Origin: Pegea sp. RAD2-039
Taxonomy: Eukaryota > Chordata > Thaliacea > Salpida > Salpidae
DNA length: 64,000 nt
NCBI GenBank assembly: GCA_034620365.1
Contig: JAQGEQ010000175.1
Span: forward strand, 2,356,001-2,420,000
Direction: 5' to 3'
How positions within the stretch are numbered: the stretch's first letter is position 1; each line of letters starts with the position of its first letter. Shown here piece after piece: positions 38,501 to 51,882 of the stretch. The translations under genes and the position numbers were made by a program. The notes below the pieces were generated by a model. That model was not told the origin of the DNA and did no database searches. It saw only the letters and a program-made list of their open reading frames with translations.

Positions 38501-41500
38501 TTGTTTTGTAATTTTACTTTTTTTCTTATAATTTAATCAATTATCATCAAACTTGACTATGAGAAATTCTTTCAGTTTACCCAGCTCTCAGTTTTTACAC
38601 TTAACTTAATGTATACACAACTGCACTTTTTAATTACTTTTTCTTGTTGTTCCAACTCTTTTTTCATCTTGTTATCTTCTTTGTAGTCTTTGTGAAGCTG
38701 TTATGCGCGTTTCGGTATGGACGTGAAGATTTGGATATGTTGGGTTTGACATTTCGTAAGGATTTTTATACAACTACAATTCAGGTACAGATCATCTGAA
38801 AAGTATCCCAGAATCTTGAGATTGATGCTTCATTATAAAGAATGTAGAAAAATTGAAACATTAATGAAAGCTTCATCACATCCACATGATCTTTAAGCTC
38901 TTAGATAGCGGATTTGAACATTTTAATTTGAAATAATCGCAATATTTTCCTTCAACAGGTCTATCCCCCTACTGATGAAAGTAAAACTAAAACGAAACTT
39001 CAAGAACGTTTGATTAGAAAACTAGGCGAACATGCATACCCTTTTTATGTCACGGTAAGTCTCAATTGAATCTCTTACTCTTGGTTGCTTACTTTAGGTT
39101 GTTTGTTTTACAAATGGTTCTTTGTTACTTTTTAATCTTTTCAAATGTTTTTTGTGAAATTCGTCGGTGGTTCAAAACAAAAGTTGGCTGTTTTCAATTC
39201 GAAACATTCCGCTAACATGAGAATTTAAGACTTTTGTGGTTTAAAATTATTTCTTAGATATTTCATTTATTTTATGGCATGATATTGAAAAATGATAAAA
39301 TGTTTGGAATTTATTTATTAAATATTTCGACGAATTTCAATTTATTTATAAGTTTCAAAAATAGTTTGAAAACAATGGTTGTTATCTGCTTACAAAACCA
39401 CTGTAATCGAAAAACATTTAAATCAGCAATAGTAGGTGGGTGGGCAGCTTCGATTTATATCCAAATTCTTCCAAAGTTTAATTTTTTAAACCTTTCTTTT
39501 TATCAATAACTTAAATACTCAATGAAATGACTAATAGTTTGAATAAGTTCATTGTTTTTATGTTGATCAACTTACAAAGCTCACATTTATATTTCCTCAA
39601 CTTCGTCACTACCTTGACTTCATAATTTTCTTCTTCTGTTGCCTTTTAAACTGAATTTATGTGAAAGCTGATATCAGTTGAAGTAAAGCTTTTAACTAAT
39701 TTGTTTGTATGTCAGACCTTTAAACAATCTTTTCTAGGACTACTAACCTTTAATCACATGATATTATCTAATTAACATTCATTGGAAGTTGTTTCACATT
39801 TTCAATAATTTCTGTTTAATCTGTCTTGTATGGTTCGAATTTTTTAAATAATTTAAATAGCAGAGGTTATATTTGTTAGAGTGTAAGTTAACATGTCAAC
39901 CTAACCGATTAATTCAACAATAAATACTTTCTTCTGTTTATGAGCAGCTTGGCGCCGTAATAAATAAGCATGTACTAGTCCTAGACTTGCTTTTATTACC
40001 GAATTTATTCAGAAGCAATTAAATTGTCTTCCGACCTCTGGTTTCTACTTCGCCATTTTCAACATGACAATTTTGAAGTTATAAATATTTTCTAACAGAG
40101 GCAGCAGACTTCTTGTAAACCTTCTTCAAGTTACTCCTTCGATAAGCTGCTTGCATAATATTTTCTAACTTATTTCTTCTCGACTTTCTAGATGTTAATT
40201 TACTTCCTGTGTTATTTACACCTGTAGCAAAAGGTCTTATGATATTTTGCTGTTTCTCAGAACCAAGTAATTTGTCTTCTGATATTAGCAGCAACTACTT
40301 TTAAACTTACAAATGATTTATTGCCTAGCTAATGAAATTTCAACCAGGAAATTTAATTTGTCTGTCAAACTTTCTTGATATCATTTTTATTGTTTTGGTC
40401 ATTTTGTTGAAGGTTTACTTTTACTCAAAAAACAGGTTGATGTGCGTCAGTAAGTGGTCACGTGACTCGCCTGTCTTCTTACTACATTTGAAACTAAATT
40501 TGATGCAATAAGTTTTGTAACCTCGTCGTACACGACTCAAACTTTAGTGAAAATTTATCAGATGAAAGTTGGCTGTTTGCTTGCTGAGGTTGACAAGGTC
40601 AACTTGAGGCGTCGTAGTTATTTGGTTAATTTTTGATTGAATTTCAAACCTGCCAACTTCTTAGTTCTTTCCAGCAACATACTTCATCTAAACTTTCTAC
40701 TGATTTCTTCAACAAATCATAACTTTGCTCGTCTCCTACCTACCTTATAAGAGCTTGTAAACCAACAAACCTAGTTTTAATCCCACGTAAAGTACAGAAG
40801 TAATAAAGCAATCAGATCGATTTAACGACTTGACGGTCAACAAATCAACTCATCATACTGACAAGTCCCAATTCGAGATGTTAATTGTTAGAAACCTCGT
40901 ATGTCGACCTCCAACCTTTGAAACTACTATTTACTTTTACAATAATTCTCTACTGGTTTGTAATAAATCAAAACTTTCACAAAATTATGCTGAAGTTGGT
41001 TTTGAAGCAAAATAATCCGCTTCAAACTCTTATTTAAATCACTTTAAGGTGATGAAGAGATATTTGTGAAGGAAGTATCTTCAGGATGTTCTACAATTAT
41101 TCCGAGATGTTTATTTGCAACTTTTTATTGTCAGCTTTGATATTTTGCTGCCAACTTGACAGCTTCCCAACTTTTGATGGTTGTTTTCAGGTCACTTCTA
41201 CATTTCCTCTCTCATCTATTTGTTGCTTTAACTTTTTAATCAACACCAACCCTTTAATTTCATTCAATTTACTCAACAGATTCCACGTGATTCACCCTGC
41301 TCTGTGACACTGCAACCGGCTCCTGGAGACACTACTAAACCTTGTGGTGTTGACTACGAACTGAAAACTTTTGTGTCTGAAGACAGTGAAGAAAAAGCTC
41401 ATAAAAGGTAGTAGTTAAAGTTGTTGGTATGTAAACTGACTTTTGATAAACGCTTAAATAGTTTACATTTTTACTTTTTATGTATCAGTTGTAAAACAAA

Positions 41501-44500
41501 CATTAAAATATTTTCAACTTTAATTTATATTTGCAAATTTCCCATCAATTGTTGATTGCTTTTCTCTGTAAGTGGAAGAAAACCTTGTCATATTGACTTT
41601 AACAGCTTACTGATGTAAAAGAATGTAAAATATCGACAAAGCTAAAAATAAAGACAAAATTACCTTAGTGAATTCAATTTTCTCAATACTTCCTGCTACC
41701 AACAAGTTTTTTAAACTTTTTTTTACATTTTATTGATAACAGTATTTAATAAAAGCGTGGTGAATGTAGAAAATATGAAAGCAACGATCTTTCAAGCTTT
41801 CTGACGTCATTTATCTATAAAGAATTTCTTTCACGATGATTTATCACCGACTTCTAATTTCCTTTCATCTTACTTTATTGATTTTTTTATTTGGAAGTTA
41901 TTGAAATTCAGTTTATCACTTTTTTCTTTGATAAGTATCTATTTGAAAACACATCTCTATAATCACTAAACTTTTATTCGTTTTCAAACAAACAATCTTC
42001 TTGACCACCACTAAGATCAATTTCATAAAAGATTCAGTTGATGATTATGAGAAGTTTTATTAAACTTTAAAATATCAGAAATTCTCTAATTACAACTGGT
42101 TTTGATTACAGGAATTCTGTGAGGCTAGCAATTCGCAAAATACAGTTTGCACCTAACCAGAAGGGTCCACAACCCACTGCTGAGGTTCAGAAGCTTTTTT
42201 TGATGAGTGATAAGCCACTTAATCTGGAAGTTTCACTTGATAAAGATGTAAGCAATCAAAAAGTTTCATTAAATTCACTTTGAAATATCAACTTTTGGAA
42301 ATTGTTGTTGTAAAGATTTGTACAAAAATGACTTCTACAATCACAAATAGAAAATGATGAAATTGTTGATTCATCTTCTGAAATATGAATTACTAAAAGT
42401 TTAATCTTTCTCCTGCAATCCTAACACCTCTTGACACTTTAATTAAATCCCTTGTAATTAGTGTCTCTGATATAAAACCATCTGAATGTTCATCAGTCAT
42501 TAGTTCAAATCTTTAAAAGACACCATTTTCAAGGGAAGGCCTGTTTGGCATGATTCATAAAAAAGATTTGTTAGCTGGTCTAACTGACAGATTGCTAATT
42601 CTGTATGTTGATCCCACTTTGCTAGTAGACTACTTCTCTAACTTGATTCAAACAAATCTACAAAGTAATCTAGAAATAGAATTTAATTTCAACAAACTTT
42701 CTTAAATTAACATTTCTTTAAATCTTCATCAATCCAATTTCATCACAAACAAACTCTGACAAACTTGATATTTTGTTAGCTCTACTATCATGGAGAAACT
42801 ATTAATGTAAACGTACAAGTCACCAACAACTCGTCGAAGAACGTGAAAAAGATTAAAATATCTGTCCGTCAATATGCTGATATATGTTTGTTTTCTAACG
42901 CTCAGTACAAATGTCCTGTTGCTCTGTTGGAAGCCGAGTAAGTATTTGAATTATTTTGCTAGATCATTTAGATGTTTGAAAATCTGCTAATTCTTCGCCA
43001 CAAACATTTCAAAATCGTTTAAGTTGTTGTTCCACGTTAGCTTTTCTTTGAAACTTACAAGTAACAGTTTGTAGCTGACGTGATGTAGTTACGTCTTTAT
43101 CCGGATACTGGCTTCAAAACCACCTTTACCTGTTAATACATTTTAAATTTAAATTCTGGCATGTCTTTCTTAATTTAAACGAAGCCTGCCGGTTTGTCAA
43201 GTTATTTTTAATCACTCTTTGCACGTTTCAATTCTATTTAAAGACTCTACATTCGATGACTTTAATTGTTATCTCTGTTTGTCATTTTTTACATTTAGCT
43301 GCTAAAGCTTCAATAGCAGTCAACTTCAATCACTAATCTAAAGATTTCACTTTCATCTTTTAATTTTATTCATTCGTTCATCTTAAAACTAAGGAAATGT
43401 CAACTGATGTTTGTAACAGCGCTTCTAGCGTTTGTTTTTTTTTATTGTTGTTTGAAGGATTTACAAACTTACCGAAAATTGTTCACTTTTTCGAGTAACT
43501 GCCTCTAATATTTGCTGCGTCTAATTACATTAAATTTACGTTTTATTGGCTTTTAAGTAATTAAATAGAATTTTTGTTTAAATTAAAATAAATTTCTTAT
43601 TAATTAATTGAGATTGTTTACTTCAAAGCTTTTAAAGTAATTTCATCAATTAGATTAGAACTCATTTTGTTATTGTCAAAATTTATCTTTTATTTTAAAA
43701 ACCGATAAATGTTGAATAAAAATGGTTATTTTCGGTAAATCATTTAAAACTGAAATTTCAATAAATTAAAACGTTTCTTTGAAGTTATTTTGCTTTTAAA
43801 TCCTGAACAACTACATCAAACATCACTTCCATCAATTCCACTTTCTTTTGTAATTATTCTCTCGATAAACTCTAAATATGATTTGCATCAAATGTACCAC
43901 CAATTTATTTACACATTCCTGCTCTCAACTCGGATTTATTCAATTTCTTCATAAATTTCTTTCCTTTCAAAATCCACGATTAAAATGATGAAAAACTCAG
44001 CAACACAAACTTCTTCAACCAGATCAGATTTCATTGATCTTCAAGTTGCACTTCCGAAAGCTACTAGGATGTTATTCATATTAAAGTTGGCTCAAATTTT
44101 GTGTCTTTATCATTTCAAGACACAATCCTTCGAATTGCTTCTTGTACGTGTTTCGCTACAAAACATTTTCATCAATTTGTATCATCAGTTGACAAATATT
44201 TCACTCTTCTCAGCTGTTAGTTGATAAGATTCGAATTTTCATCTCTATCAGCTTCATCTGTGTCTTAAAAGTCAATTATTTCATCACCTCCTTAAGTTTT
44301 CAGTTAAAAATCTTTGGTGTTTTAAAGTTTTCGATTTTTGTCTCTTTGATTTTGGTGTGAGTCTAATTTTGAAGTCTTATATGTTACCAGATGAGTTTTT
44401 TGTGAATAACTTGAAAAATATCTTACTCTACATCAGCTCTTGTTCAACGTAAATAGATAAAGACGGTTTTTTGGATAGCGCCACCCTGTGACAATAAAAA

Positions 44501-46239
44501 ATGCTGTCAGATGAAATCTTAATTATTAGTTAAATATAAAATCTTTGTGAAGATAAATACTTCCAGATTTTTCTTTATTCAATTTTAGAATAAATAACTT
44601 CAACTGAAAATAGATTATGCTGAAAAATGATCAGTTAAATAAAAAGAGAGTGTTTTGTTGAGTTACGAAATATGCAAATGAGTAAGCTGTTGAAAGGTTT
44701 ATTTCTCTACTCAAATCGTCATCATCATCCAATCAAGCTCTTTTGTACTTTGTCTTTCATTTGATTAATTATTCATGCATGTTAATAAAAGAAAATTCCT
44801 TAAGTGAATATTAGTAATTGACTGCATTAGTTGGTGGTAGATGTCAATTTGCAACCTACTTGCTTCAACGGTCATAAATAATCAATGATCCGATGTTCAA
44901 TCAGACGGTTTTGTTTGTAGTGATCAAGTCGCCGGTTCTTCAACTCTTTGCAAAGTTTATCAGATTTGTCCGTTGCTAAGAAACAACAAAGACAAACGTG
45001 GACTAGCACTAGATGGTCAATTGAAACATGAGGACACTAATTTGGCTTCAAGCACATTGTGAGTGATTATAATGATGTCACTAGGTGTCTCACTTTGATT
45101 CTGATGTAGATTGAAGGAAGGAGTTGCTAAAGAAAATCTAGGAATCATTGTTCAGTACAAAGTGAAAGTCAAGTTGATTTTGGGAGGTTTGAACGGGTAA
45201 GAAGCAAGAAGCGCGCGTCCGCTCATCTTTATCTCTTCTTTGTGATGCAGAGAGTTGTCTGTTGAGCTTCCAGTCACTCTGATGCACTCAAAACCGGAAG
45301 TAGAAACCACTGGATGTGAACCGGAAGCAGCAAGCGCAGTTGAGACGGCATCATCAAGTGATAAAAACGATGGAGATGCCACACAACAAAAGACAACCCC
45401 CCCTCAACCAATTCCAACTGATTCTACCCAAGCCATCTCTCATAATCTCATATCTTTCGACACCTGGTAAGTGATGCAAACTTATTTGCTCATATTATTG
45501 ATCACATGACAATCAGTTCTTCTTACAGCAACGAACCAACCACTAATGATGATATTGTGTTTGAAGATTTTGCTAGAATGAGATTACAAGGTAAACAGTT
45601 TTCATGTAACTAGAGTTTGACGTCGAGCGCTGACCTGCTTACTGCCGTCATTTCCTTTTTCTAATTTGTCATCTTTAAACTGATTTATGAGTCAGTTCAT
45701 ATTTATTTATTGATTCCTTTTTTTTTTTCCAAAAAATTTTTACAGCTTTTCATAGAAACTGAATTGACTGAAAAACTATTTGACATTTTCACCTAAATAT
45801 TTTCTTTTAATCTTTTTCAATGATTAATGTTTAAAATCTCTTTTTTAATATTTAATAAATCAAAAAATTTATAATTAAATTCACTGACATCTTAACTTAA
45901 GTGATTATTTTTATCTTTCAATTTTTTCTTTTAGATTTTCAATAAATTTCATTAAAATTTTTTCCAACAATTTTTGCCAAGTAAGATAATTTTTAAATGT
46001 TTTGTTCGATAACTCTACCACCACCATCAACCAACCAGCGAGCCAACCAGTCAACCTATCTATTTTCATTCCAACACAATTTTTTTGACAGAAATTTACT
46101 TTGCAGCTAAAATTACTAAAAAAAGTTCTTTCAGTGAAAAATTATCGATTTTTTGTCATATTTTTTGCAAAAATAAGTTTTGAAGCCGACCAACCAACAA
46201 AATATTTCCATTTCAGGTGAAGCACAATCAACTGCTTAA
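35514..46239 (+). CDS. Beta-arrestin (non-visual arrestin), complete, 14 exons
   Basis: Model: 35514-35539, 35908-35938, 36359-36419, 37655-37699, 38687-38784, 38959-39054, 41280-41407, 42112-42247, 42780-42937, 44921-45058, 45110-45196, 45251-45466, 45529-45590, 46217-46239; phases agree, 434 residues. The arrestin N- and C-folds are intact: [112 protein letters not shown]. Polar-core residues known from vertebrate arrestins (Arg in SVRL, Asp in LALDG and KHED, Arg in FARMRL) are all present. The C-tail keeps a clathrin-box-like LISFD and the AP-2 motif [12 protein letters not shown], so the protein should bind phosphorylated GPCRs and drive clathrin endocytosis. A ~45-residue Ser/Thr/Gln/Pro-rich stretch precedes the clathrin box and makes it longer than vertebrate paralogues (~410-418). 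The first coding exons are tiny, and a 2.2-kb intron follows exon 6. Confidence 0.96.
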
Positions 46240-48468
46240 TCAGGAATCACTTTAACTGTACTTCATCTCTCTCATTGCTCAACTTCAACCAATAATTAGT
46301 GTTTCAGACTGATTGTTGTATGCTTGTTGTTGTTGTTATTGTTGTTGTGAGTAATTTTGTTTTTGTTGTGAATGATAATGATGATACTATTGTCGTTAGA
46401 CGTGTTTTTCAACACTTCTTTCCGTTTATCAAAGTTTTCTTTCTAAATATTTGGAATTTATCTGGATTATAGATCACTTAGTGATGCTAACATCCTAGAA
46501 GCAGGAAGTCTTTTTCATGTTTGCAGTATAATCAAGTCAGCATAGATACTTTTAGTTGATTTGTAATCATCAACCACGTGACGCGGTATTTCGACCAATC
46601 AGCTGACTGGCTGGTTAGTTGGGCGATTACTAATCTTTACTGGTCCTCATCATCTCATCTTTTCCGAAACATCTTTTATTTGTTTTCACCTCAACTATAA
46701 ATTTTGATAAAAGATCGAATTTTCACTCACATCAACCAGCTGATCTCTGTTTTATCATCTAAGACTTTATATATCGTTCTCTCGACAAGATCAAACTTCT
46801 CATCACGTCTCATCTTGTTCTTCGCCACAAATTTGCCCTCATCATGTTCCTTTGTATCTACATCAACAAACTGATGTCATCTGCTGCTACTATCAAATCC
46901 TTCGTTTATATTTTTGTCACCTAATCTTTTGTAAGAAGTTGAATAAATCTGATCTGGATCGATTTGCATCAAGTATGAAGATCAGATCTTAAGATCTTCT
47001 TTTATTTTTGTTGTTGTAATGATTCATGAGATAGCTTCTTGATGTCACGTGATTCTATTTGCTGTCGTTAACTTTATCTTCTTTTAATCAAATCATTTTA
47101 AATGATCCGAACCAGCTTACATCAAGCTCTCTTTTTTTGTTGCATTCCTAAATTTTGTTCAAATCGTGTAAATTATTCAAAGTTTTCAAAAAAAGAGGTT
47201 TCATATTTGGAATAAATGTTCTGTAACGTATTCAAAGCCCTCTCCGTGTCCACTCTATTTCTGTATTTTTAATATTCGGTAAATTGAACAACCAACTAGT
47301 CCGGTTTGTCATAAATCTTTTACTTGTGATAATTCTCTTCAATAGCTCGACATTTCTTCAAAATAATTTAATCATCAGATTGATTTTAGCAAGCTTTTAA
47401 GCCGCGCGCCATAATTACAACTAGATTCAATTTCAATGTTTCAAATGACGTTATTAACAACCTTTTAAGTAATTTACAATAAATGTTTCTCGTTATCACA
47501 CCATTTAAAGAAAAAACAAAGGTTTTTTTACTACTAACTGTTTTTTTATCTGTTATCGGCTGTATTATTATTACAAAAAATGAAATAGTTTTCATACTAC
47601 TAATTTGAGGCAGGATTTTGTCAGTAATCTTATCCAATAAATAATCAAACTTTCACTTTAAAATTACCTTAGAGTTAAATGCACATGTTTAGGGCTACTA
47701 CTTTGATTTAGTTTCAAAACCTTGGCACAAGACCTGTACTTGAAACGTTTTAGTGTAGAGTAAGCTACAGTTGGTGGTGCATATGTAAAATAAGTTTCAA
47801 ATCTTAATATTGTTAAGTTAGACGATAAGAGAATAAGTTAAACTTTTTCAAGAAGCTAATAAAAATTATGATTAAAAATCTGTGTTAGGATTCTTCTCAA
47901 AATTATTGGAAGTTTTCACTTTATAACATAAATCTGAATATAAAGCAAATAAACTTTTCAATATAAATCAGCAACTTTCATTTATTTATTTGAATTATTA
48001 AAGATTAATTTTATTTACAAACAACTACCAAATTGTAATTACATTTTACAAAAATTGTTTTCATTTTTTACAGCTTTATAAGCAATACTAAATGTTAAAT
48101 TGGTAAGAAAAGATTTTCAAAAACATTACTCAATTAACATTTACCATTAAGTTCCTATCATTTCACGAACTCTATAAATTGAAATAAATATTCCAAATTT
48201 TAAAGAAATTGAATAAAGTGTTATCATTAGTTTAATAACAAAATATTTTTATTTGTTAAAACACTTTCAATTCTCTCTTTATATTTTTATAAGTATCTTC
48301 CATTTTTAACTCAAACTTAGATTTTCCAAGATAAGAGTTTAATAACTTTTTAGAATGATACAATTAATTATATTTTATGATAAAAAGTAAACGAAAAAGA
48401 TCAAAATTCGATGAAATGTTAATCTAACAAGTGAACTTCCGGCAACAGTTATTAATGATTGGTTTTAT
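46240..48468. other. Intergenic region between convergent arrestin and Rab genes
   Basis: Contains the 3' UTRs of arrestin (plus) and the Rab gene (minus). AATAAA occurs at about 46943 on the plus strand. The first kilobase is unusually rich in short TTGTTG, CATCATCAT and TCAACCA words and has CACGTG sites near 46576 and 47044. No open frame is supported. Confidence 0.6.
46324..46348 (+). repeat. TTG trinucleotide microsatellite in the arrestin 3' UTR
   Basis: Short run of TTG triplets with one TTA interruption, about 85 bp after the arrestin stop codon. Further TTGTTG words follow to about 46372. Probably a slippage-generated repeat without function. Confidence 0.75.
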
Positions 48469-51400
48469 TCAATTATTTGCGCAACACCAAAACTTGTTTT
48501 TTTCTTCAGTTAATGGACGCAAGATTACCATTCTTTTACGCTTCAAACGACTAGGACATGGATCATGTAGTATAGGCATCTAAATAAGATAGATTTTCAA
48601 AAATAAAGTTTTGCAAAACGCTGTTACCACAACTGATATAGATTTGAGGTATTAAAATAAAAACAAATTCATGTAGAAATAATTCTTTTTTAAAAAAGTT
48701 TTATTTCAAAGTCTATTTGTAATGATTAAATTTCTTACTTGTTTGAGAACCTCCTTTACTAGATCATTAAAAACATTTTCTACATTTGAACTTTCTTTAG
48801 CACTTGCTTCATAAAATAGATGTACATTTGAAGCAGCAAACTACACAATTATCAATTAGTTAAAAGGTTTCCAACACTTTCTTAAACAAATAAAACATTT
48901 AAACTTTTAACATAAACAGAACAACTATTTTATTAAATTACAAAGCTCTATAAATCTTTTTATTTATCCAAAAAAATTTTTCTACGATTAGTCTCTTTTT
49001 ACTTGAGAACAAATATTATGCTATTAAACTTGTATTTGATTAATTAGATTATAATATCATAATTCATTAATCAAGAAAAGTTATCAGTGGAAAAAATGAC
49101 CTGTTTGGCTTCATTAGAGTCAACTTGCTGAGTTCCTATATCACATTTATTACCCACAATCGCCAAGACAGCATCGTCGTTTGCATACTATTAATAATAC
49201 TGTTTCAACTTGTCGAATTACTTGGAAATTATAAGTGACTTTATCCTAATCACATTAATAATACTTGTATATAAAATTACAGTCGAAACTGCTTGTTTGT
49301 TTTGGCATTCATCCTTATTGATTTAAGTTTAATATCAATGTACATAAAAAAAAACCATCTTTAAGTTACAACAAACATTTAATTAAATAATATTTTGGAA
49401 GAATTTTATATACTTAATTATAAAATTATTTAATCTGACAAATATTATGATCATTATAAATAAAGTAATAAACCTTTCGAACAAGTGTTAACCATTTTAT
49501 TAGGTTTTCATATGAACGACGATTCGTGACGTCATAAAACAGAATGACTCCTCGTGCGTTCCGATAATACGCTGTCGTGATGCTGTTGAATCTTTCTTGC
49601 CCTGCTGTATCCCTGTAGAAGATCACTTATCGATTTTAGAAAAAGATATATCAAGGCTGTTATACGATTTACAATCTACTTAAATATTTTATCAACTTAG
49701 TACTAATTATACAGTTCAATCAAATTCTTGTAGATTAAAAATATATAATATTTGGAGGATTATTCATCTATAATCTTTTGAAAATATAAATATTTTTTAT
49801 TGTTACAAACTTAATTTTACGATGAAAAGGAAAAAGCTGAAATATTTCTCTTACTGATTTGTTTCAGGTAAAAAATGAGAAAAACAAAAGTTAAATACAA
49901 TTTAATTTTATAAAACAATGTTAGCAAAATAAAAAGCTCCAAAAAGTTTAGTTATGTAACCCAAAAGCAAGTTAACTTTGCTGAAAGAAATCCTCATGAA
50001 TAATTTAAAAGCTAGCTTTTGTGTGGTTCAACTTTACTCATGGTTAATGCCTAATTCTATTATTTCAATTTTATTTTAAGCCGCTGACTGCGAAAATACA
50101 AATATAGTTGAAAAATACAAACTTAAACTTTCTCAACTTTATTTTGCATTTAAGTTTTTAAAACTGAGATTGTTATAAGGATTTTTTTTTAAATACATGT
50201 GCCTTATAAGTGGTATTGTTTGAAATGGAACAATAAAATCTGTACAAATTTCATAAAATCAATTTAGAAATATTTAAATGCTTTTATGATTGGCATTAGA
50301 CAGGTTTTCTCGTTTTTTTGTAAAAACATTTAAATAAAATTAAAAAATCAATTCTACCCATTTTTCAAGCAGTAGAGACCAAGAAATCTTTATAACGACT
50401 TTCTTTTAAAAATTTTATCAAATTCAGGTTTGTGGGTTTTCTTTTACCAGATCTATAATCTGTAACTTTTTTCAAGTATTCAAAGCGTTTAATAAAATAA
50501 ACAAATATTTTCTAATAAAAAAATACTTTGAAATCGTTAAGGTGAACTAAAGAATTCAAAAGACCAAAAAAATTATTTCTACTTTTTATAAAAGTGGTAT
50601 TTTTGCAATAAAATATAGAACCAGCTTGTTTTAATGTTACTAAAATTCATCAAATTTGAATAATAAGATTTTGGTTGAATTGGAATCGTCTCTTAAACAA
50701 TAAAGGAGAAAATAAAGATGACAAAATTATTTATTTGCTGTTTTAAATCTATTTTCATTTATAATCTAAGTATTCAAATATTAAATATTAAGTATTAAAT
50801 CTAAGGATTTATTAATCTGAAGCAAAATATATGAAAAATGATCCATTTACCATATATGGAGTCGAATTTTATGTCCAGGAAAACTGACTATCTTCTGTTT
50901 AAAATCAATTCCTGAAAAGGATGATGATTCTTCTATGTAAACTTTCACAAAAAAATCTAGTCTTCATTTAATTAATATTTCTATTTTTTATCTAAGATTA
51001 AATATTCTGACTTACCAACAGTTGAAGTGCTTTTTTGGGTAAACATGTCATCTGCATACCGCTGAAGGAAGCATGTCTTCCCAACGCTTTTGTCACCAAT
51101 CAAAATAAACTGCATTTTAACATCTACTATGGGAGAATATAAGATGTGTTGTGACTCTGACTTTGTTGTTGATCTGTCAAACAAAATAGACCTTTTGTTG
51201 TAAAACTCCAAAGTTAAGTATTGGCCAAAGTAGGCTTGAAACTTGTGAACATTTCGTAAATTGAGCATAAAAGCGAAAAATATTCATAACTGACAAATTA
51301 AGTTTACCTCAAATTAAAAATTTGAAGCTAAATATTTGCTAAATCGGTTTTCAAATCATTTCGAAAGATTTGATTTTGTTCTATTTGAGACTTTAAAGAT

Positions 51401-51882
51401 AGCAAAAAGTTTGTATAAAATTGTCGAAAAGTAAAAGGTTTAAATAAAAAGACATAAAAAGCTTTTCAAGCAAGAACAAATTTGTAAAAGTTATAATTTA
51501 TAGAAGCAAAAAAAAAGTAATTAATCAAAGATGTGATCAAAAGATACACGTATCTATAAAACATGTTTCAGTTAAATACAAATTTCGAAATATTTAAAAT
51601 GTAAATTTATAAGTATTTTAAGTTTGTGCAAAAAGACAAGAAAATTGTTTTTGGTAATTCAGTTTATTAATATACTTACTTATCATAACTAGCTGAGAAC
51701 TGCTTGTTACAAAGAAGATTGCTTTTTTCTGTATATTTTTCTTTTGGTTTCACATCTAATGCATTTAAGCTTAAGCTACTTTCAGTTAATTTTAAACTAC
51801 TGTCTTGTTGGTTTATCATATTACTCATAGTTAAGCTTTCAACCAGCCGACCACTGCTACCATAAGTCGATAAATTGAACAT
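48469..51882 (-). CDS. Rab-family small GTPase with N-terminal extension, 7 exons
   Basis: Model (minus): 51882-51680, 51173-51016, 50911-50851, 49612-49474, 49187-49101, 48840-48739, 48579-48469; phases agree, 286 residues. The G domain starts near residue 90 and has all nucleotide motifs: GDKSVGKT (P-loop), TVGIDF (switch I end), WDTAGQER (switch II), GNKCD and EASAK. The IDF and WDTAGQER segments mark it as a Rab. The RYADD...STVGIDFKQK wording resembles Rab3-type effector regions, but I do not assign a subfamily. Ahead of it stands a ~85-residue Ser/Lys-rich extension of low complexity that ordinary Rabs lack. The C-terminus is basic and ends CCANN, a dicysteine followed by three residues, a plausible if uncommon prenylation end. 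A reverse-strand AATAAA overlaps the stop codon. TTTTCAG lies just before the start codon and may be a splice or trans-splice acceptor. Confidence 0.9.

Noticed and set aside
39832..39842. GGTTCGAAT word suggesting a tRNA B-box
   Set aside because: No A-box at the right distance and no cloverleaf arms can be drawn. I found no tRNA or rRNA gene anywhere in the window.
40079..40294. Minus-strand 71-codon Lys/Arg-rich frame inside an arrestin intron
   Set aside because: It begins at a TTG, not ATG, has no recognisable domain and no splice context; treated as chance.
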